Shown one piece after another: positions 17,398 through 25,431 of a stretch of 41,138 bases of DNA. This DNA comes from CAJQND01 sp051010055 (GTDB lineage: Bacteria; Pseudomonadota; Alphaproteobacteria; Rhizobiales; CAJQND01). The stretch spans positions 1-41,138 of the forward strand of contig JBPCVY010000048.1 of NCBI GenBank assembly GCA_051010055.1, given 5' to 3'. The notes beneath the pieces were generated by a model. That model was given only the letters and a program-made list of their open reading frames with translations. It was not told the DNA's origin and made no database searches. Both the position numbers and the translations under genes were made by a program. Position 1 is the first letter of the stretch. Every line of letters starts with the position of its first letter.

Positions 17398-18069
17398 ATG
17401 TTGAGTGTTGTTTTTCCTACATTGAATGCGGCGAATTCCATTGGCGGCGCGCAGAATGCGATTGGAGTTGGCGGCATGGTTTCGGAAATTGTGGTGGCCG
17501 ATGGCGGCTCCACAGATGAAACGTGCAAGATCGCCAAACATGAGGGGGCAAAAATCGTGAATGGTGCCAAGGGCAGGGGCGCGCAGCTAGCAGCCGGCGC
17601 AAAGGCTGCAACAGGTAATTGGTTATTGTTCCTGCACGCAGATACCCAGCTGGAACCGGGCTGGCAGGATGAGGTGCGCGCTTTCATTGAAGAAACAGGA
17701 AAAGCCCAGAAAGCCGCTGTGTTCCGCTTCAAACTCAACGATGATGGGGGCAGAGCCCGGGCGCTTGAGGCGATTGTCTCCGCAAGGTGCGCGGTGTTGG
17801 GTCTGCCATATGGAGACCAGGGCCTTTTGATTTCAAAGGAGTTCTATGAACAACTCGGGGGCTTTAACGAAATTCCGCTTATGGAAGACGTTGATTTTGT
17901 CCGCCGCATTGGCCGCAACCGGCTGCACTACTTCGAGCATAGTGCGGTCACCAGCGCTGAGCGCTATAAGCGCGAAGGATACCTGAAACGCATGATGCGG
18001 AATGCGGCTTGCCTCACCATGTTCTTTGCCGGTGTCAAACCGGAACGGATCTTGAGTTTTTATCAATGA
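17398..18069 (+). CDS. TIGR04283-type family 2 glycosyltransferase
   Basis: This 223-residue GT-A fold glycosyltransferase begins LSVVFPTLNAANSI. It has EIVVADGGSTDETCKIA (nucleotide-sugar binding) and LLFLHADTQLEPGW with the Asp of a DxD-like site. PLMEDVDFVRRIGR is typical of the TIGR04283 group. These proteins are often annotated with arsenosugar synthesis, but no ars gene is nearby and the acceptor is unknown. Its stop overlaps the start of the next gene (ATGA), so the two are translationally coupled. Confidence 0.82.
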   Translation: MLSVVFPTLNAANSIGGAQNAIGVGGMVSEIVVADGGSTDETCKIAKHEGAKIVNGAKGRGAQLAAGAKAATGNWLLFLHADTQLEPGWQDEVRAFIEETGKAQKAAVFRFKLNDDGGRARALEAIVSARCAVLGLPYGDQGLLISKEFYEQLGGFNEIPLMEDVDFVRRIGRNRLHYFEHSAVTSAERYKREGYLKRMMRNAACLTMFFAGVKPERILSFYQ

Positions 18070-18656
18070 ACCATCTGGTGATTATGGCCAAAGCCCCGCA
18101 GGCCGGGCTTGTGAAAACCAGGCTTGCCCGTGAAATTGGCACAGCTGAGGCGTTGCGCACATACCGCGCAATGCTGGGTGAGACGGTGCGAAATTTGGGA
18201 AGGGATGAGCGCTGGCAAACCTGGCTGGCGGTTGCTCCTGATATCAGCGCCTTTTCCAATCTCTGGCCGCCTTACGTGGGGTTAATCAGGCAAGGCGGGG
18301 GCAATCTTGGCGACAAGATGCAGAGAATTTTCGACTGCCTTCCGCCTGGCCCTGCCATCATTATCGGTTCGGACATTCCTCGGGTGAAGCCAGGTGAAAT
18401 TGCGCAGGGCTTTAAAACACTTGGAAATTGCGAGGCGGTTCTGGGCCCTGCGCCAGATGGCGGTTATTGGCTAATTGGTCTAAGCCGCCGCATACGGGTT
18501 GAAAGGCCGTTTTCCGGGGTGCGCTGGTCGAGCGCCCATGCCCGGGCCGATACCCTGGCAAACCTCGCTCACATCAATGTGGGCTATGCCCGCGAGCGGC
18601 GGGACTTGGATACTGTTTCAGATTACATGGACTGGCTGGCTGGAAAATTGGGCTGA
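18066..18656 (+). CDS. DUF2064 / TIGR04282 glycosyltransferase-like protein
   Basis: The 196-residue protein starts at the ATG that overlaps the previous stop. It begins MNHLVIMAKAPQAGLVKTRL, the signature of the TIGR04282/DUF2064 group, which has a nucleotidyltransferase-like GT-A fold. It also has IIIGSDIPRVKPGEI and the GPAPDGGYWLIGL motif. It is almost always paired with a TIGR04283 gene, as here, which suggests that the two act in one pathway. The substrate is not known. Confidence 0.85.
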   Translation: MNHLVIMAKAPQAGLVKTRLAREIGTAEALRTYRAMLGETVRNLGRDERWQTWLAVAPDISAFSNLWPPYVGLIRQGGGNLGDKMQRIFDCLPPGPAIIIGSDIPRVKPGEIAQGFKTLGNCEAVLGPAPDGGYWLIGLSRRIRVERPFSGVRWSSAHARADTLANLAHINVGYARERRDLDTVSDYMDWLAGKLG

Positions 18657-18720
18657 CCCCACCCACCCGCGAACTTTGCAGGCAGATGGGGCAGGGGAGG
18701 AATGAGTAAGCTGCTGTGCT

Positions 18721-19704
18721 CTAAAGGTTGAGCTGATAAGTGACCGGCACCCAGCGGAAGCCGGCATCTTTCTTCTCAACAAATCCAACAGCTGGGAACG
18801 GCATGTAGTAGCCGGCAACAAGAAGCTTGTCGGTCGCCGCCATGTCGAGAATCTTCTTGCGGGTTGCGCCCGCTGCTTCCTTGTCCATTTCAAACTTCAC
18901 ATGCTAGTCAGGCCGCTGCATGGATGCCACGTAGTGGTTGCAAGCATCGGCAAACAACATGAAGCGTTTGCCCTCGCTTTCAATGTGCCAGCCCATATGT
19001 CCGGGCGTGTGGCCGAATGCGTTTACCGCGCGAATGCCGCCGGTTGCCTCGCCCTCAGACTTCACAAACGTCATCTTTTCTGCAAACGGCACAACCTTGG
19101 CCTGAACAAGCTGGGCCCGTTTGGCCATCGGCCCGTCGAGCAGCTTTTTGTCGGTCCAGAAATTGTATTCCATCTCGCCGGTGACATATCGTGCATTGGG
19201 GAATGACGGTTTGTCGCCTTCGGTGAGCCCGCCAATATGGTCGGGATGGAAATGGGTAATCACCACAACGTCAATCTGATCGGCGGAAAAACCGGCCCCT
19301 TCAAGGGCGCTCAAAAGGTTACCGGCCTTCGGGCGGCGTGCTGCGCCATTGCCAGTGTAAAACAGAACAACTTCCTTGCCCGTATCAACGATGACCGGCG
19401 TAAACCCGATTTCCATTTTGTCGCCGGGCAGATGGTTTTCGCCCATCAGTTTGGCTACATCTTCTTCTATTTGGTTCTCACCAAAAATTTTTGCAACGGT
19501 CGGTACGGGTATCGCGCCATCGGCGATGGTGGTGATTTCAAAATCACCGAGCTTGAAGCGGAAATGGCCCGGCTTGGATGCGCCAAACAACGGCGCGGCC
19601 GCCCTTGTTGGTGAAAACGAAACGCCTGTCAGGGCAGCCGCGGTGGTTGCTCCTGCAGCGCCTAAAAGTGTGCGGCGTGAAATGCTGGGTTTGCATACTG
19701 GCAT
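18721..19704 (-). pseudogene. Tat-exported metallo-beta-lactamase-fold hydrolase interrupted by an in-frame amber codon
   Basis: The reading frame encodes an MBL-fold hydrolase with a twin-arginine signal (SISRRTLLGAAGATTAAALTG). The zinc motif is His151-Phe-His153-Pro-Asp155-His156 in VITHFHPDHIGG, and GHTPGHMGWH and LFADACNHYV follow. Translation stops after 266 residues at a TAG (18906-18904) in MQRPD-stop-HVKFEMDKEA. The same frame then continues for 60 codons (ending WVPVTYQLNL) to a second TAG at 18723-18721. In related proteins the next residue after Pro-Asp/Glu is usually Trp, so one TGG-to-TAG change would explain it. Without readthrough the protein lacks its C-terminal helix and strand. 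The start has a strong Shine-Dalgarno, GGGAGG. Confidence 0.8.
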
Positions 19705-19811
19705 TTTTTTTGATCCTCCCGGTTTTGTGCAATCGGGAAATCAGTACGCAGATTTTCGGCATTCGGATGATAGAAAAGTGCCCGTAACGGGGATTTGAGA
19801 AGATTTGACGA

Positions 19812-19872
19812 GATCAGCATCCAATTTGATTGAATTACTTCTGCACAATTCAATCAAATTTGGATGCTGATC
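19812..19872. repeat. palindromic intergenic repeat (copy B)
   Basis: The inverted repeat has arms 19812-19836 and 19847-19872. They are complementary along about 25 bp with one unpaired base, around a ten-base loop. The outer end reads GATCAGCATCC and the inner end TGATTGAATT. It lies between moaB and the MBL gene. Arm length, loop size and the inner TTGAA / TTCTG blocks resemble the repeat at 23989-24050. It would form a strong RNA hairpin, but no U-tract follows. Confidence 0.75.
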
Positions 19873-19889
19873 GGCCTAAAAACCGGGCA

Positions 19890-20438
19890 TCAGCCCTTAT
19901 TGCGCTGCATATGCTCGTCCAGCCGGGGCATGATTTCAACGAAATTACAGGGCATGTGCCGGTAATCGAGCTGCGCCTCCAAAATCCCGTCCCAGCCGTC
20001 TTTGCATGCCCCCGGTGAACCCGGCAGGCAGAAAATATAGGTTGCGTTCGCCACCCCGGCGGTTGCCCGGGATTGGATGGTAGACGTGCCGATTTTTGCC
20101 ATTGATACGCTGTGGAAGGCGAACGAAAATCCATCCATGCGCTTTTCAAACAGGGGCTCGGCCGCTTCCGGCGTCACATCGCGCCCGGTTAGGCCTGTAC
20201 CACCGGTGGTGATGATTGCATCAATGTCAGCATCGCCAATCCATGTCTCAAGCTGGGCCTGAATGGCGCCCACATCGTCTTTCGCTATTGCCCGCGCCGC
20301 AAGCATATGTCCCGCCGCTGTCAGCCTGTCGGCCAGCACCTGTCCGGACTTGTCATCATCCAAGGTGCGCGTATCTGAAACGGTCAGAACCGCAATTCGG
20401 ACGGGAACAAAAGGCCTATTTTCATCAATTCCTGGCAT
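19890..20438 (-). CDS. moaB: molybdenum cofactor biosynthesis protein B
   Basis: This 182-residue MoaB/MogA-fold protein belongs to the molybdopterin adenylyltransferase family. It has RIAVLTVSDTRTLDDDKSG, the nucleotide-binding DAIITTGGTGLTGRDVTPEA, and YIFCLPGSPGACKDGWDGIL with the family GSP motif. Members adenylylate molybdopterin before metal insertion. The start at 20438 is 15 bases after the dehydrogenase stop on the same strand, so the two are probably co-transcribed. No other moa gene is present. Confidence 0.93.
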   Translation of the reverse strand: MPGIDENRPFVPVRIAVLTVSDTRTLDDDKSGQVLADRLTAAGHMLAARAIAKDDVGAIQAQLETWIGDADIDAIITTGGTGLTGRDVTPEAAEPLFEKRMDGFSFAFHSVSMAKIGTSTIQSRATAGVANATYIFCLPGSPGACKDGWDGILEAQLDYRHMPCNFVEIMPRLDEHMQRNKG

Positions 20439-20453
20439 GCTGTTGCTATTGCC

Positions 20454-21212
20454 TCACCCCCTGCCGACATAGGGCATGTTGGTTGCCATAACGGTGACGA
20501 ACTGCACGTTGGCATCCAGCGGCAGGGAGGCCATGTGCAGCAAAGTGTCGGCGACATGCTGCACATCCATCACCGGTTCTGCCGCGATTGTCCCATTGGC
20601 CTGGGGAACCCCTTCCACCATGCGCTGGGCCATCTCTGTGAGCGCATTGCCCACATCTATTTGTCCGCAGGCAATGTTGAATGGCCTGCCATCAAGCGAG
20701 ATTGTCCGTGTGAGCCCGGTAATGGCGTGCTTGGAGGAAGTGTAGGGCGCAGAACCAGGCCGCGGCACATAAGCCGAGACCGAGCCATTATTGATAATGC
20801 GCCCGCCTTGCGGGTCTTGCTGGCGCATCAAGGTGAATGCGCCGCGCGCGCATAGAAACGAACCGGTAAGGTTCACATTTATAACCTGGCGCCAATCATC
20901 GGGCGAAATCTTATCAATGGTTCTGCTGGGCGTGTTGATGCCCGCATTATTGAACACCACATCAAGCCGGCCATATTTGTCCTTGATCGTCGCAAACAGG
21001 CCGTCAACTGCCTCGTCACCGGACACATCGCAAGAAACAGCAAAGCCGGCGTCGCCGCCGGCCTTTGCCTTGCCAATTGTCTCTTCGAGGGCGTCAAGAC
21101 GCCGGCCCACCAGAACCACCTGATAACCGGCTTCCAAAAACGCAACCGCCGCCGCGCGGCCAATGCCAGACCCTGCCCCTGTTATCAGCGCAATCTTTCC
21201 TTCGCCCGCCAT
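20454..21212 (-). CDS. short-chain dehydrogenase/reductase
   Basis: This 252-residue classical SDR has the NAD(P) motif TGAGSGIGRAA at residues 11-21 and NNAG in VVFNNAGINTP. The catalytic Ser is in NGSVSAYVPRPGS and the YxxxK pair in PYTSSKHAI. Arg38 after the second strand (VGRRLDAL) suggests NADP preference. The substrate cannot be read from the sequence. It follows the MttB-family gene by 50 bases and precedes moaB by 15, so mttB-SDR-moaB may be one transcript. It could therefore act on a product of methylamine metabolism (inference). Confidence 0.9.
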   Translation of the reverse strand: MAGEGKIALITGAGSGIGRAAAVAFLEAGYQVVLVGRRLDALEETIGKAKAGGDAGFAVSCDVSGDEAVDGLFATIKDKYGRLDVVFNNAGINTPSRTIDKISPDDWRQVINVNLTGSFLCARGAFTLMRQQDPQGGRIINNGSVSAYVPRPGSAPYTSSKHAITGLTRTISLDGRPFNIACGQIDVGNALTEMAQRMVEGVPQANGTIAAEPVMDVQHVADTLLHMASLPLDANVQFVTVMATNMPYVGRG

Positions 21213-21262
21213 GCTGCCTCCCGTTGATTAGATTGACAGCACAAACTAGCCGGTAACGCTGA

Positions 21263-22831
21263 TCAGGAAAAGGCGTCTTCCATGGAAGATTTACGCTCGT
21301 TGATGTAGGCCTGAAGCGCTTCATCAATGCCCTCATCAAGTGCGGGCGCCTGATAGGCGGCAAGCTTTGCCTTCCACAGCTCGTTTGCGCGCTGGGCGGC
21401 GTCTTTTTCACCGTCAGCGGTCCATTGTTCAAACGAGTTGTTGTCGGCCACTTCCGAACGCCAGAAAGCTTTTTCGAAGTTGCGCCTCGTGTGGGCAGAA
21501 CCAAGATAGTGGTTGCCCGGGCCGACTTCTTCAATGGCGTCCAGCGCCTGGCCGTTCTCTGATAAATCAACGCCCTCGGCAAACTTCTGCAGCATGGAAA
21601 GCTGGTCCGCATCGATAACGAACTTCTCATAAGAGCTTACCAGCCCGCCTTCCAGCCAACCGGCCGAGTGCAGGGCAAAGTTCACCCCGGCCATAAGAGC
21701 CGGCATGATGGTGTTGGAGCTTTCATGAGCTGCCTGGGCATCAGGCATTTTCGATGCGCACAGGGAACCGCCGGAGCGGAACGGCACACCGAGGCGGCGG
21801 GCCAACTGGGCTGCACCATAAAGAACAAGCGCCGGTTCCGGGGTGCCGAAAGTTGGCGCGCCGGACTGCATGGACATAGACGATGCAAAGGTGCCGAACA
21901 CCACCGGTGCGCCCGGGCGGCAAAGCTGGGCAAATGCCATGCCAACAGATGCTTCTGCCAGAATTTGTGTCAGCGTGCCGGTTACCGTTACCGGGCTCAT
22001 GGCGCCGGCCAGAATAAACGGCGAGACAACACAAGCCTGATTGTTGCGAGCATAAACCTTCAAAGCGCCCACCATGGTGTCGTCGAACACCATAGGAGAG
22101 TTGGCGTTGATGAGATTGATAAGCACGCAATTATTGTCGACGAACTCATCACCAAACAACATTTTCGCCATGGTGACGCTGTCTTCGGCACGCTCCGGTG
22201 CAGTAACCGAGCCCATGAACGGCTTGTCGGAATATTTGATATGAGAATAGAGCATATCAAAATGACGCTTGTTCACAGGGATATCGACTGGCTCACAAAC
22301 GGTTCCACCGGAATGGTGGATAGACGGCGACATATAGGCAAGTTTCACGAAGTTGCGAAAGTCTTCAATAGTGGCATAGCGTCGGCCCTTGTCGAGATCG
22401 TGCACGAAGGGCGGGCCGTATACCGGTACGAAAACCGTATTGTTGCCGCCAATCTCCACCGAACGCTCAGGGTTGCGCGCATGCTGGGTGAACTGACGCG
22501 GTGCTGTTTTCAAAAGCTCGCGCACCAGTCCATTTGGGAAATGAACCCGCTCACCCTTAACATCGGCGCCGGCATCTTTCCACATGGCAAGAGCTTCCGC
22601 ATCGTCGCGGAACTCAATGCCCACTTCTTCCAAGATTTTGTCAGCATTGGCCTCAATCAGCGCCAAGCCTTCTTCATTCAGCACTTCGTAGTGCGGAATT
22701 TGACGCTTGATATAACCCATTTGCTTGACTTCGCCGGATGTGCGCTGTGCGCGGCGGGCATCTGCTCCACCTCCACCACCCCGGCGCGAACGGCGGCGTC
22801 CGCGTGCTTCAACATCAGTTGAATCAGCCAT
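21263..22831 (-). CDS. MttB-family (non-pyrrolysine) trimethylamine/betaine:corrinoid methyltransferase
   Basis: This 522-residue member of the COG5598 MttB family begins its TIM barrel near residue 40 (MGYIKRQIPHYEVLNEEGL). It has GPPFVHDLDKGRRYATIEDF, HHSGGTVCEPVDIPV and the conserved C-terminal NHYLGSAHTRRNF. MttB of methanogens uses pyrrolysine at an in-frame TAG. This frame has no TAG, so it belongs with MtgB-like enzymes that demethylate quaternary amines such as glycine betaine, proline betaine or carnitine. The exact substrate is unknown. The N-terminus has an unusual basic/glycine tract, residues 9-28 (EARGRRRSRRGGGGGADARR). The Shine-Dalgarno TAGGAG is clear. It is divergent from metF. 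Confidence 0.9.
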   Translation of the reverse strand: MADSTDVEARGRRRSRRGGGGGADARRAQRTSGEVKQMGYIKRQIPHYEVLNEEGLALIEANADKILEEVGIEFRDDAEALAMWKDAGADVKGERVHFPNGLVRELLKTAPRQFTQHARNPERSVEIGGNNTVFVPVYGPPFVHDLDKGRRYATIEDFRNFVKLAYMSPSIHHSGGTVCEPVDIPVNKRHFDMLYSHIKYSDKPFMGSVTAPERAEDSVTMAKMLFGDEFVDNNCVLINLINANSPMVFDDTMVGALKVYARNNQACVVSPFILAGAMSPVTVTGTLTQILAEASVGMAFAQLCRPGAPVVFGTFASSMSMQSGAPTFGTPEPALVLYGAAQLARRLGVPFRSGGSLCASKMPDAQAAHESSNTIMPALMAGVNFALHSAGWLEGGLVSSYEKFVIDADQLSMLQKFAEGVDLSENGQALDAIEEVGPGNHYLGSAHTRRNFEKAFWRSEVADNNSFEQWTADGEKDAAQRANELWKAKLAAYQAPALDEGIDEALQAYINERKSSMEDAFS

Positions 22832-22996
22832 GGCAATAACTCCTAACCTGCCAGAAATTCTTCATTAGGGCCTTTATTCACCGGCGCTTGCCCGGGTGTA
22901 CGCTTTCAAACGCCCCTTTTCGGCCAGATGCGACCTTCACCGGGTGTGTGTTCTGTTCAGCTCAACATGGAAGTGCAAAAAACGACAAGAATGGGT

Positions 22997-23028
22997 TTGA
23001 CAACGACATAAAGAAAAGTTTATATAAT
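22997..23028 (+). promoter_or_regulatory. AT-rich promoter with inverted repeats ahead of metF
   Basis: TTGACA (22997-23002) is followed by TATATA at 23021 (18-base spacer) or TATAAT at 23023 (20-base spacer). ATAAA-GAAAAG-TTTAT forms an inverted repeat between the two boxes. A second imperfect one (ATATAAT...ATTTATAT) overlaps the -10. The stretch is much richer in A and T than its surroundings. It could be the operator of a methionine/SAH-type regulator (inference). I see no SAM or cobalamin riboswitch in 22832-23061. Confidence 0.5.
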
Positions 23029-23061
23029 AGAAGATTTATATCATTTCCGGGGATCAGTGGT

Positions 23062-23970
23062 ATGACTATTTTGTCTGATAAGGCTTGGAACAGTGCCGGG
23101 CGCAACGCTGGCATTAAGGTATCTTTTGAGTTTTTCCCGCCCACCACCGATAAGGCGGTGAGTTCGCTTTTGCGCACAGCTGGCGAGCTCGCGCAATATG
23201 AGCCGGATTTTGTTTCGGTAACTTATGGTGCCGGCGGCACTGGCAATGACCGCTCTTTTGAGGCGATCAGAACATTGCGTGAGGCAGGCGATTTAGACGT
23301 TGCCGCTCATTTAACCTGCGCCGGCGCCACCAAAGGTCAGTCTGACCAGAAAGTCCGCGAATATGCTGCAGCGGGGATTCGCCATATTGTTGCTCTGCGC
23401 GGTGATGCGCCAGAAGGCCAGCGGTATGTGCCGCAACCGGGCGGTTATGAAAATGCTGCCGATTTGGTGGCCGGTATCCGCGGAATCGGTGATTTTGATA
23501 TTTCAGTTGCGGCCTATCCTGAAACCCATCCGGACGCCCTGTCGCGGGCAGCGGACATTTTCAACCTCAAGAAAAAGCTCGATGCCGGCGCCGACCGCGC
23601 CATCACCCAGTTTTTCTTCAACAATGAAGATTATTTCAAACTGCTGAACGATGCCCAGGCGGCGGGCATTACAGCCCCGATTGTGCCGGGTATACTGCTT
23701 ATCCACGATTTCAATCGCGTTAAACGGTTTGCAAAAGCGTGCGGGGCAACAATCCCCACCTGGCTGAGCGCCCGGTTTGAAGGGCTTGAGGACGACCCGG
23801 AAACTCACCGGCTGATGGCGGTAAGTGTTGCGGTTGAACAGGTTCTGGAACTTGCCGCGGAAGGCGTCGACACGTTCCATTTCTTTACTTTGAACAAGTC
23901 ACAGCTTGCGACCGCTGTGTGCCGCAGCCTTGGGCTTTCGCCCCGTTCTGAAGCAAAAAATGCAGCGTGA
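23062..23970 (+). CDS. metF: 5,10-methylenetetrahydrofolate reductase
   Basis: MetF is the FAD enzyme that interconverts methylene-THF and methyl-THF. The start at 23062 (MTILSDKAWNS) gives 302 residues, close to E. coli MetF. Visible blocks are KVSFEFFPPTTDKA with the catalytic Glu, FVSVTYGAGGT, AHLTCAGAT, and ITQFFFNNEDYF. The C-terminal GVDTFHFFTLNK is typical. The frame is open further upstream to 22888, but that part is not MetF-like and lies across the promoter. Because it heads a corrinoid methyl-transfer cluster, it may run in the oxidative direction to drain methyl-THF (inference). Confidence 0.95.
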   Translation: MTILSDKAWNSAGRNAGIKVSFEFFPPTTDKAVSSLLRTAGELAQYEPDFVSVTYGAGGTGNDRSFEAIRTLREAGDLDVAAHLTCAGATKGQSDQKVREYAAAGIRHIVALRGDAPEGQRYVPQPGGYENAADLVAGIRGIGDFDISVAAYPETHPDALSRAADIFNLKKKLDAGADRAITQFFFNNEDYFKLLNDAQAAGITAPIVPGILLIHDFNRVKRFAKACGATIPTWLSARFEGLEDDPETHRLMAVSVAVEQVLELAAEGVDTFHFFTLNKSQLATAVCRSLGLSPRSEAKNAA

Positions 23971-23988
23971 AAGCAGGGTTTTCCTGAA

Positions 23989-24050
23989 TTAGAGCACTTT
24001 CCGGCAATATTGAAGCAATTCTGTTTCAATATTGCCGGAAAGTGCTCTAG
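23989..24050. repeat. perfect palindromic intergenic repeat (copy A)
   Basis: A perfect 25-bp inverted repeat (23990-24014 with 24025-24049) surrounds a ten-base loop GCAATTCTGT. Arms start TTAGAGCACTTTCCGG and end ATATTGAA. The same end sequence and inner block recur at both ends of the 273-bp element at 30856-31128. It lies 18 bases after the metF stop, inside the C1 cluster. Downstream, 24051-24167 holds nothing I can identify. Confidence 0.85.
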
Positions 24051-24167
24051 CGAAGACATAGCGGCGATGGTGGTCGGAATCAGGCATACCTGTGTCGCTG
24101 TTAAATGATCCGCCTGCGCTGAGTGTGCCCATAACCATTGAGGACAATAACTGGGAACGCGAGGCCC

Positions 24168-24482
24168 ATGCCACAACTAACCATCGTTTATTGGCGCGAT
24201 ATTCCCGCCCAGGTCATCGTCAAGGCTGGCCGGGTGAAAGAATCGCGTAAACTACCGGAAAGGTTCGAGCAGGCGATCGACATGGCGGCCATGCGGTCAG
24301 GCGCTGCCGATACGGATGCTTATTTGGAGGAATGGCGACGCGATGCAACATCGGTTGAGGGCGATATTGCTCAAATCGCCGATGAAACCGCAACGCGTAT
24401 TGAAACTGAATTTGACGCAGGCCGCGTCAAGGAACTCATAGCGAATGGTGGCTGGGCCATATCTGCAGCGGAAGAAAGATAG
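24168..24482 (+). CDS. PF13769 ('virulence factor') small protein in a C1 cluster
   Basis: This is a 104-residue cytoplasmic protein of the PF13769 family, named virulence factor for historical reasons. Diagnostic parts are LTIVYWRDIPAQVIVKAGR, KLPERFEQAIDMAAMRSGA and DAYLEEWRR. The start was placed at the ATG at 24168 (MPQLTIVYW); an ATG thirty bases upstream lacks family similarity. There is no signal peptide or membrane helix. Only five bases separate it from the methyltransferase gene, so it is co-translated with it. Its biochemical role is unknown. The position between metF and the methyl-THF methyltransferase argues for a part in folate/corrinoid methyl transfer. Confidence 0.8.
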   Translation: MPQLTIVYWRDIPAQVIVKAGRVKESRKLPERFEQAIDMAAMRSGAADTDAYLEEWRRDATSVEGDIAQIADETATRIETEFDAGRVKELIANGGWAISAAEER

Positions 24483-24487
24483 ATCAA

Positions 24488-25405
24488 ATGACGAGAACAG
24501 TACTGGCTTCGGCCACCAAAGAAGTGGTTATGGGCTTCGACCAGCCATTTTGCGTAATCGGCGAGCGTATTAACCCGACGGGCCGCAAGCTGCTGGCAGC
24601 GGAAATGAAAGAGGGCAACTATGAACGGGTGCGTGCAGACGCAATTGCCCAGATTGCCGCTGGCGCAACCGTACTTGACGTGAATGCGGGCATTCCGCTG
24701 GCCGATGAGCCGCAGATCCTGGCCGACTGCATTAAGCTTGTTCAAAGCCTTGTGGACGCACCAATTTGTATTGATTCGTCGATTATCGACGCTCTTGAAA
24801 AAGGCCTTTCGGTCGTCAAAGGCCGCCCGCTGGTAAACTCGGTTACCGGCGAAGAAGAAAGCCTTGAGCGCGTTCTGCCGCTGGTTAAGAAATATGATTG
24901 TGCAGTGGTTGCCATTTCCAATGACGAAACCGGTATTTCAGAAGACCCGGATGTGCGTTTTGAAGTGGCCAAGAAAATCGTTGAGCGTGCTGCAGACTAT
25001 GGAATTAAAGCCGAAGACGTGGTGGTCGACCCGCTTGTCATGCCGATTGGCGCCATGAACACTGCAGGCCGGCAAGTGTTTGCGCTGTTGCGTCGGCTGA
25101 CCAACGAATTGAAAGTGAACTCCACATGTGGTGCGTCCAACATCGCGTTCGGCATGCCGAACCGCCGCGCTCTCACTGGCCACTTCCTGGCCATGGCAGC
25201 CGGTCACGGCATGACATCGGCAATCATGAACCCGTTGCATGATGAAGACATGCACGCAATCTTTGCTGCCAACACCTTGAACGGCCTTGATCCGGATTGC
25301 CGCAAATGGGTGGCCAAGTTCCGTGAACCGCCGGCAGAAGGTGCAGCTGAGGAGGGTGGCCGTGGCCGCCGCGAAGGTGGCCGCCGCCGCCGCCGGGCCT
25401 CCTGA
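24488..25405 (+). CDS. methyltetrahydrofolate:corrinoid methyltransferase (pterin-binding)
   Basis: This 305-residue protein is a pterin-binding TIM barrel of the MeTr/AcsE-MtgA type, which moves methyl groups between a corrinoid protein and THF. Motifs are GERINPTG at residues 25-32, ATVLDVNAGIPLAD, DSSIIDALEKGL, AISNDETGISED and NSTCGASNIAFGMPNR. The barrel ends near residue 280. A tail follows, with acidic then Arg/Gly-rich residues, ending EEGGRGRREGGRRRRRAS. The tail is not part of the known fold. It closely resembles the end of the next protein. It starts five bases after the PF13769 gene, and the activase gene follows after 26 bases. Confidence 0.92.
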   Translation: MTRTVLASATKEVVMGFDQPFCVIGERINPTGRKLLAAEMKEGNYERVRADAIAQIAAGATVLDVNAGIPLADEPQILADCIKLVQSLVDAPICIDSSIIDALEKGLSVVKGRPLVNSVTGEEESLERVLPLVKKYDCAVVAISNDETGISEDPDVRFEVAKKIVERAADYGIKAEDVVVDPLVMPIGAMNTAGRQVFALLRRLTNELKVNSTCGASNIAFGMPNRRALTGHFLAMAAGHGMTSAIMNPLHDEDMHAIFAANTLNGLDPDCRKWVAKFREPPAEGAAEEGGRGRREGGRRRRRAS

Positions 25406-25431
25406 GGTCCTGATCCAAAACGGGAATTGTT

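Noticed and set aside
17398..18656. Arsenosugar biosynthesis operon, as the family names suggest
   Set aside because: No arsM, arsS or other arsenic gene is present, and these two families occur widely without them.
18904..18906. Amber codon read as pyrrolysine, prompted by the nearby MttB-family gene
   Set aside because: The MttB-family gene here has no in-frame TAG and is of the non-pyrrolysine type. No pyl genes are in the window, several genes end in TAG, and the MBL context predicts Trp.
21668..22822. 384-codon open frame on the plus strand
   Set aside because: It is antisense to the MttB-family gene, which has clear family motifs; the composition (Arg/His-rich) is typical of a mirror frame.
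22832..23061. SAM or cobalamin riboswitch between the MttB-family gene and metF
   Set aside because: Neither the SAM-II core nor the B12-box pattern is present; only an AT-rich promoter region is seen.
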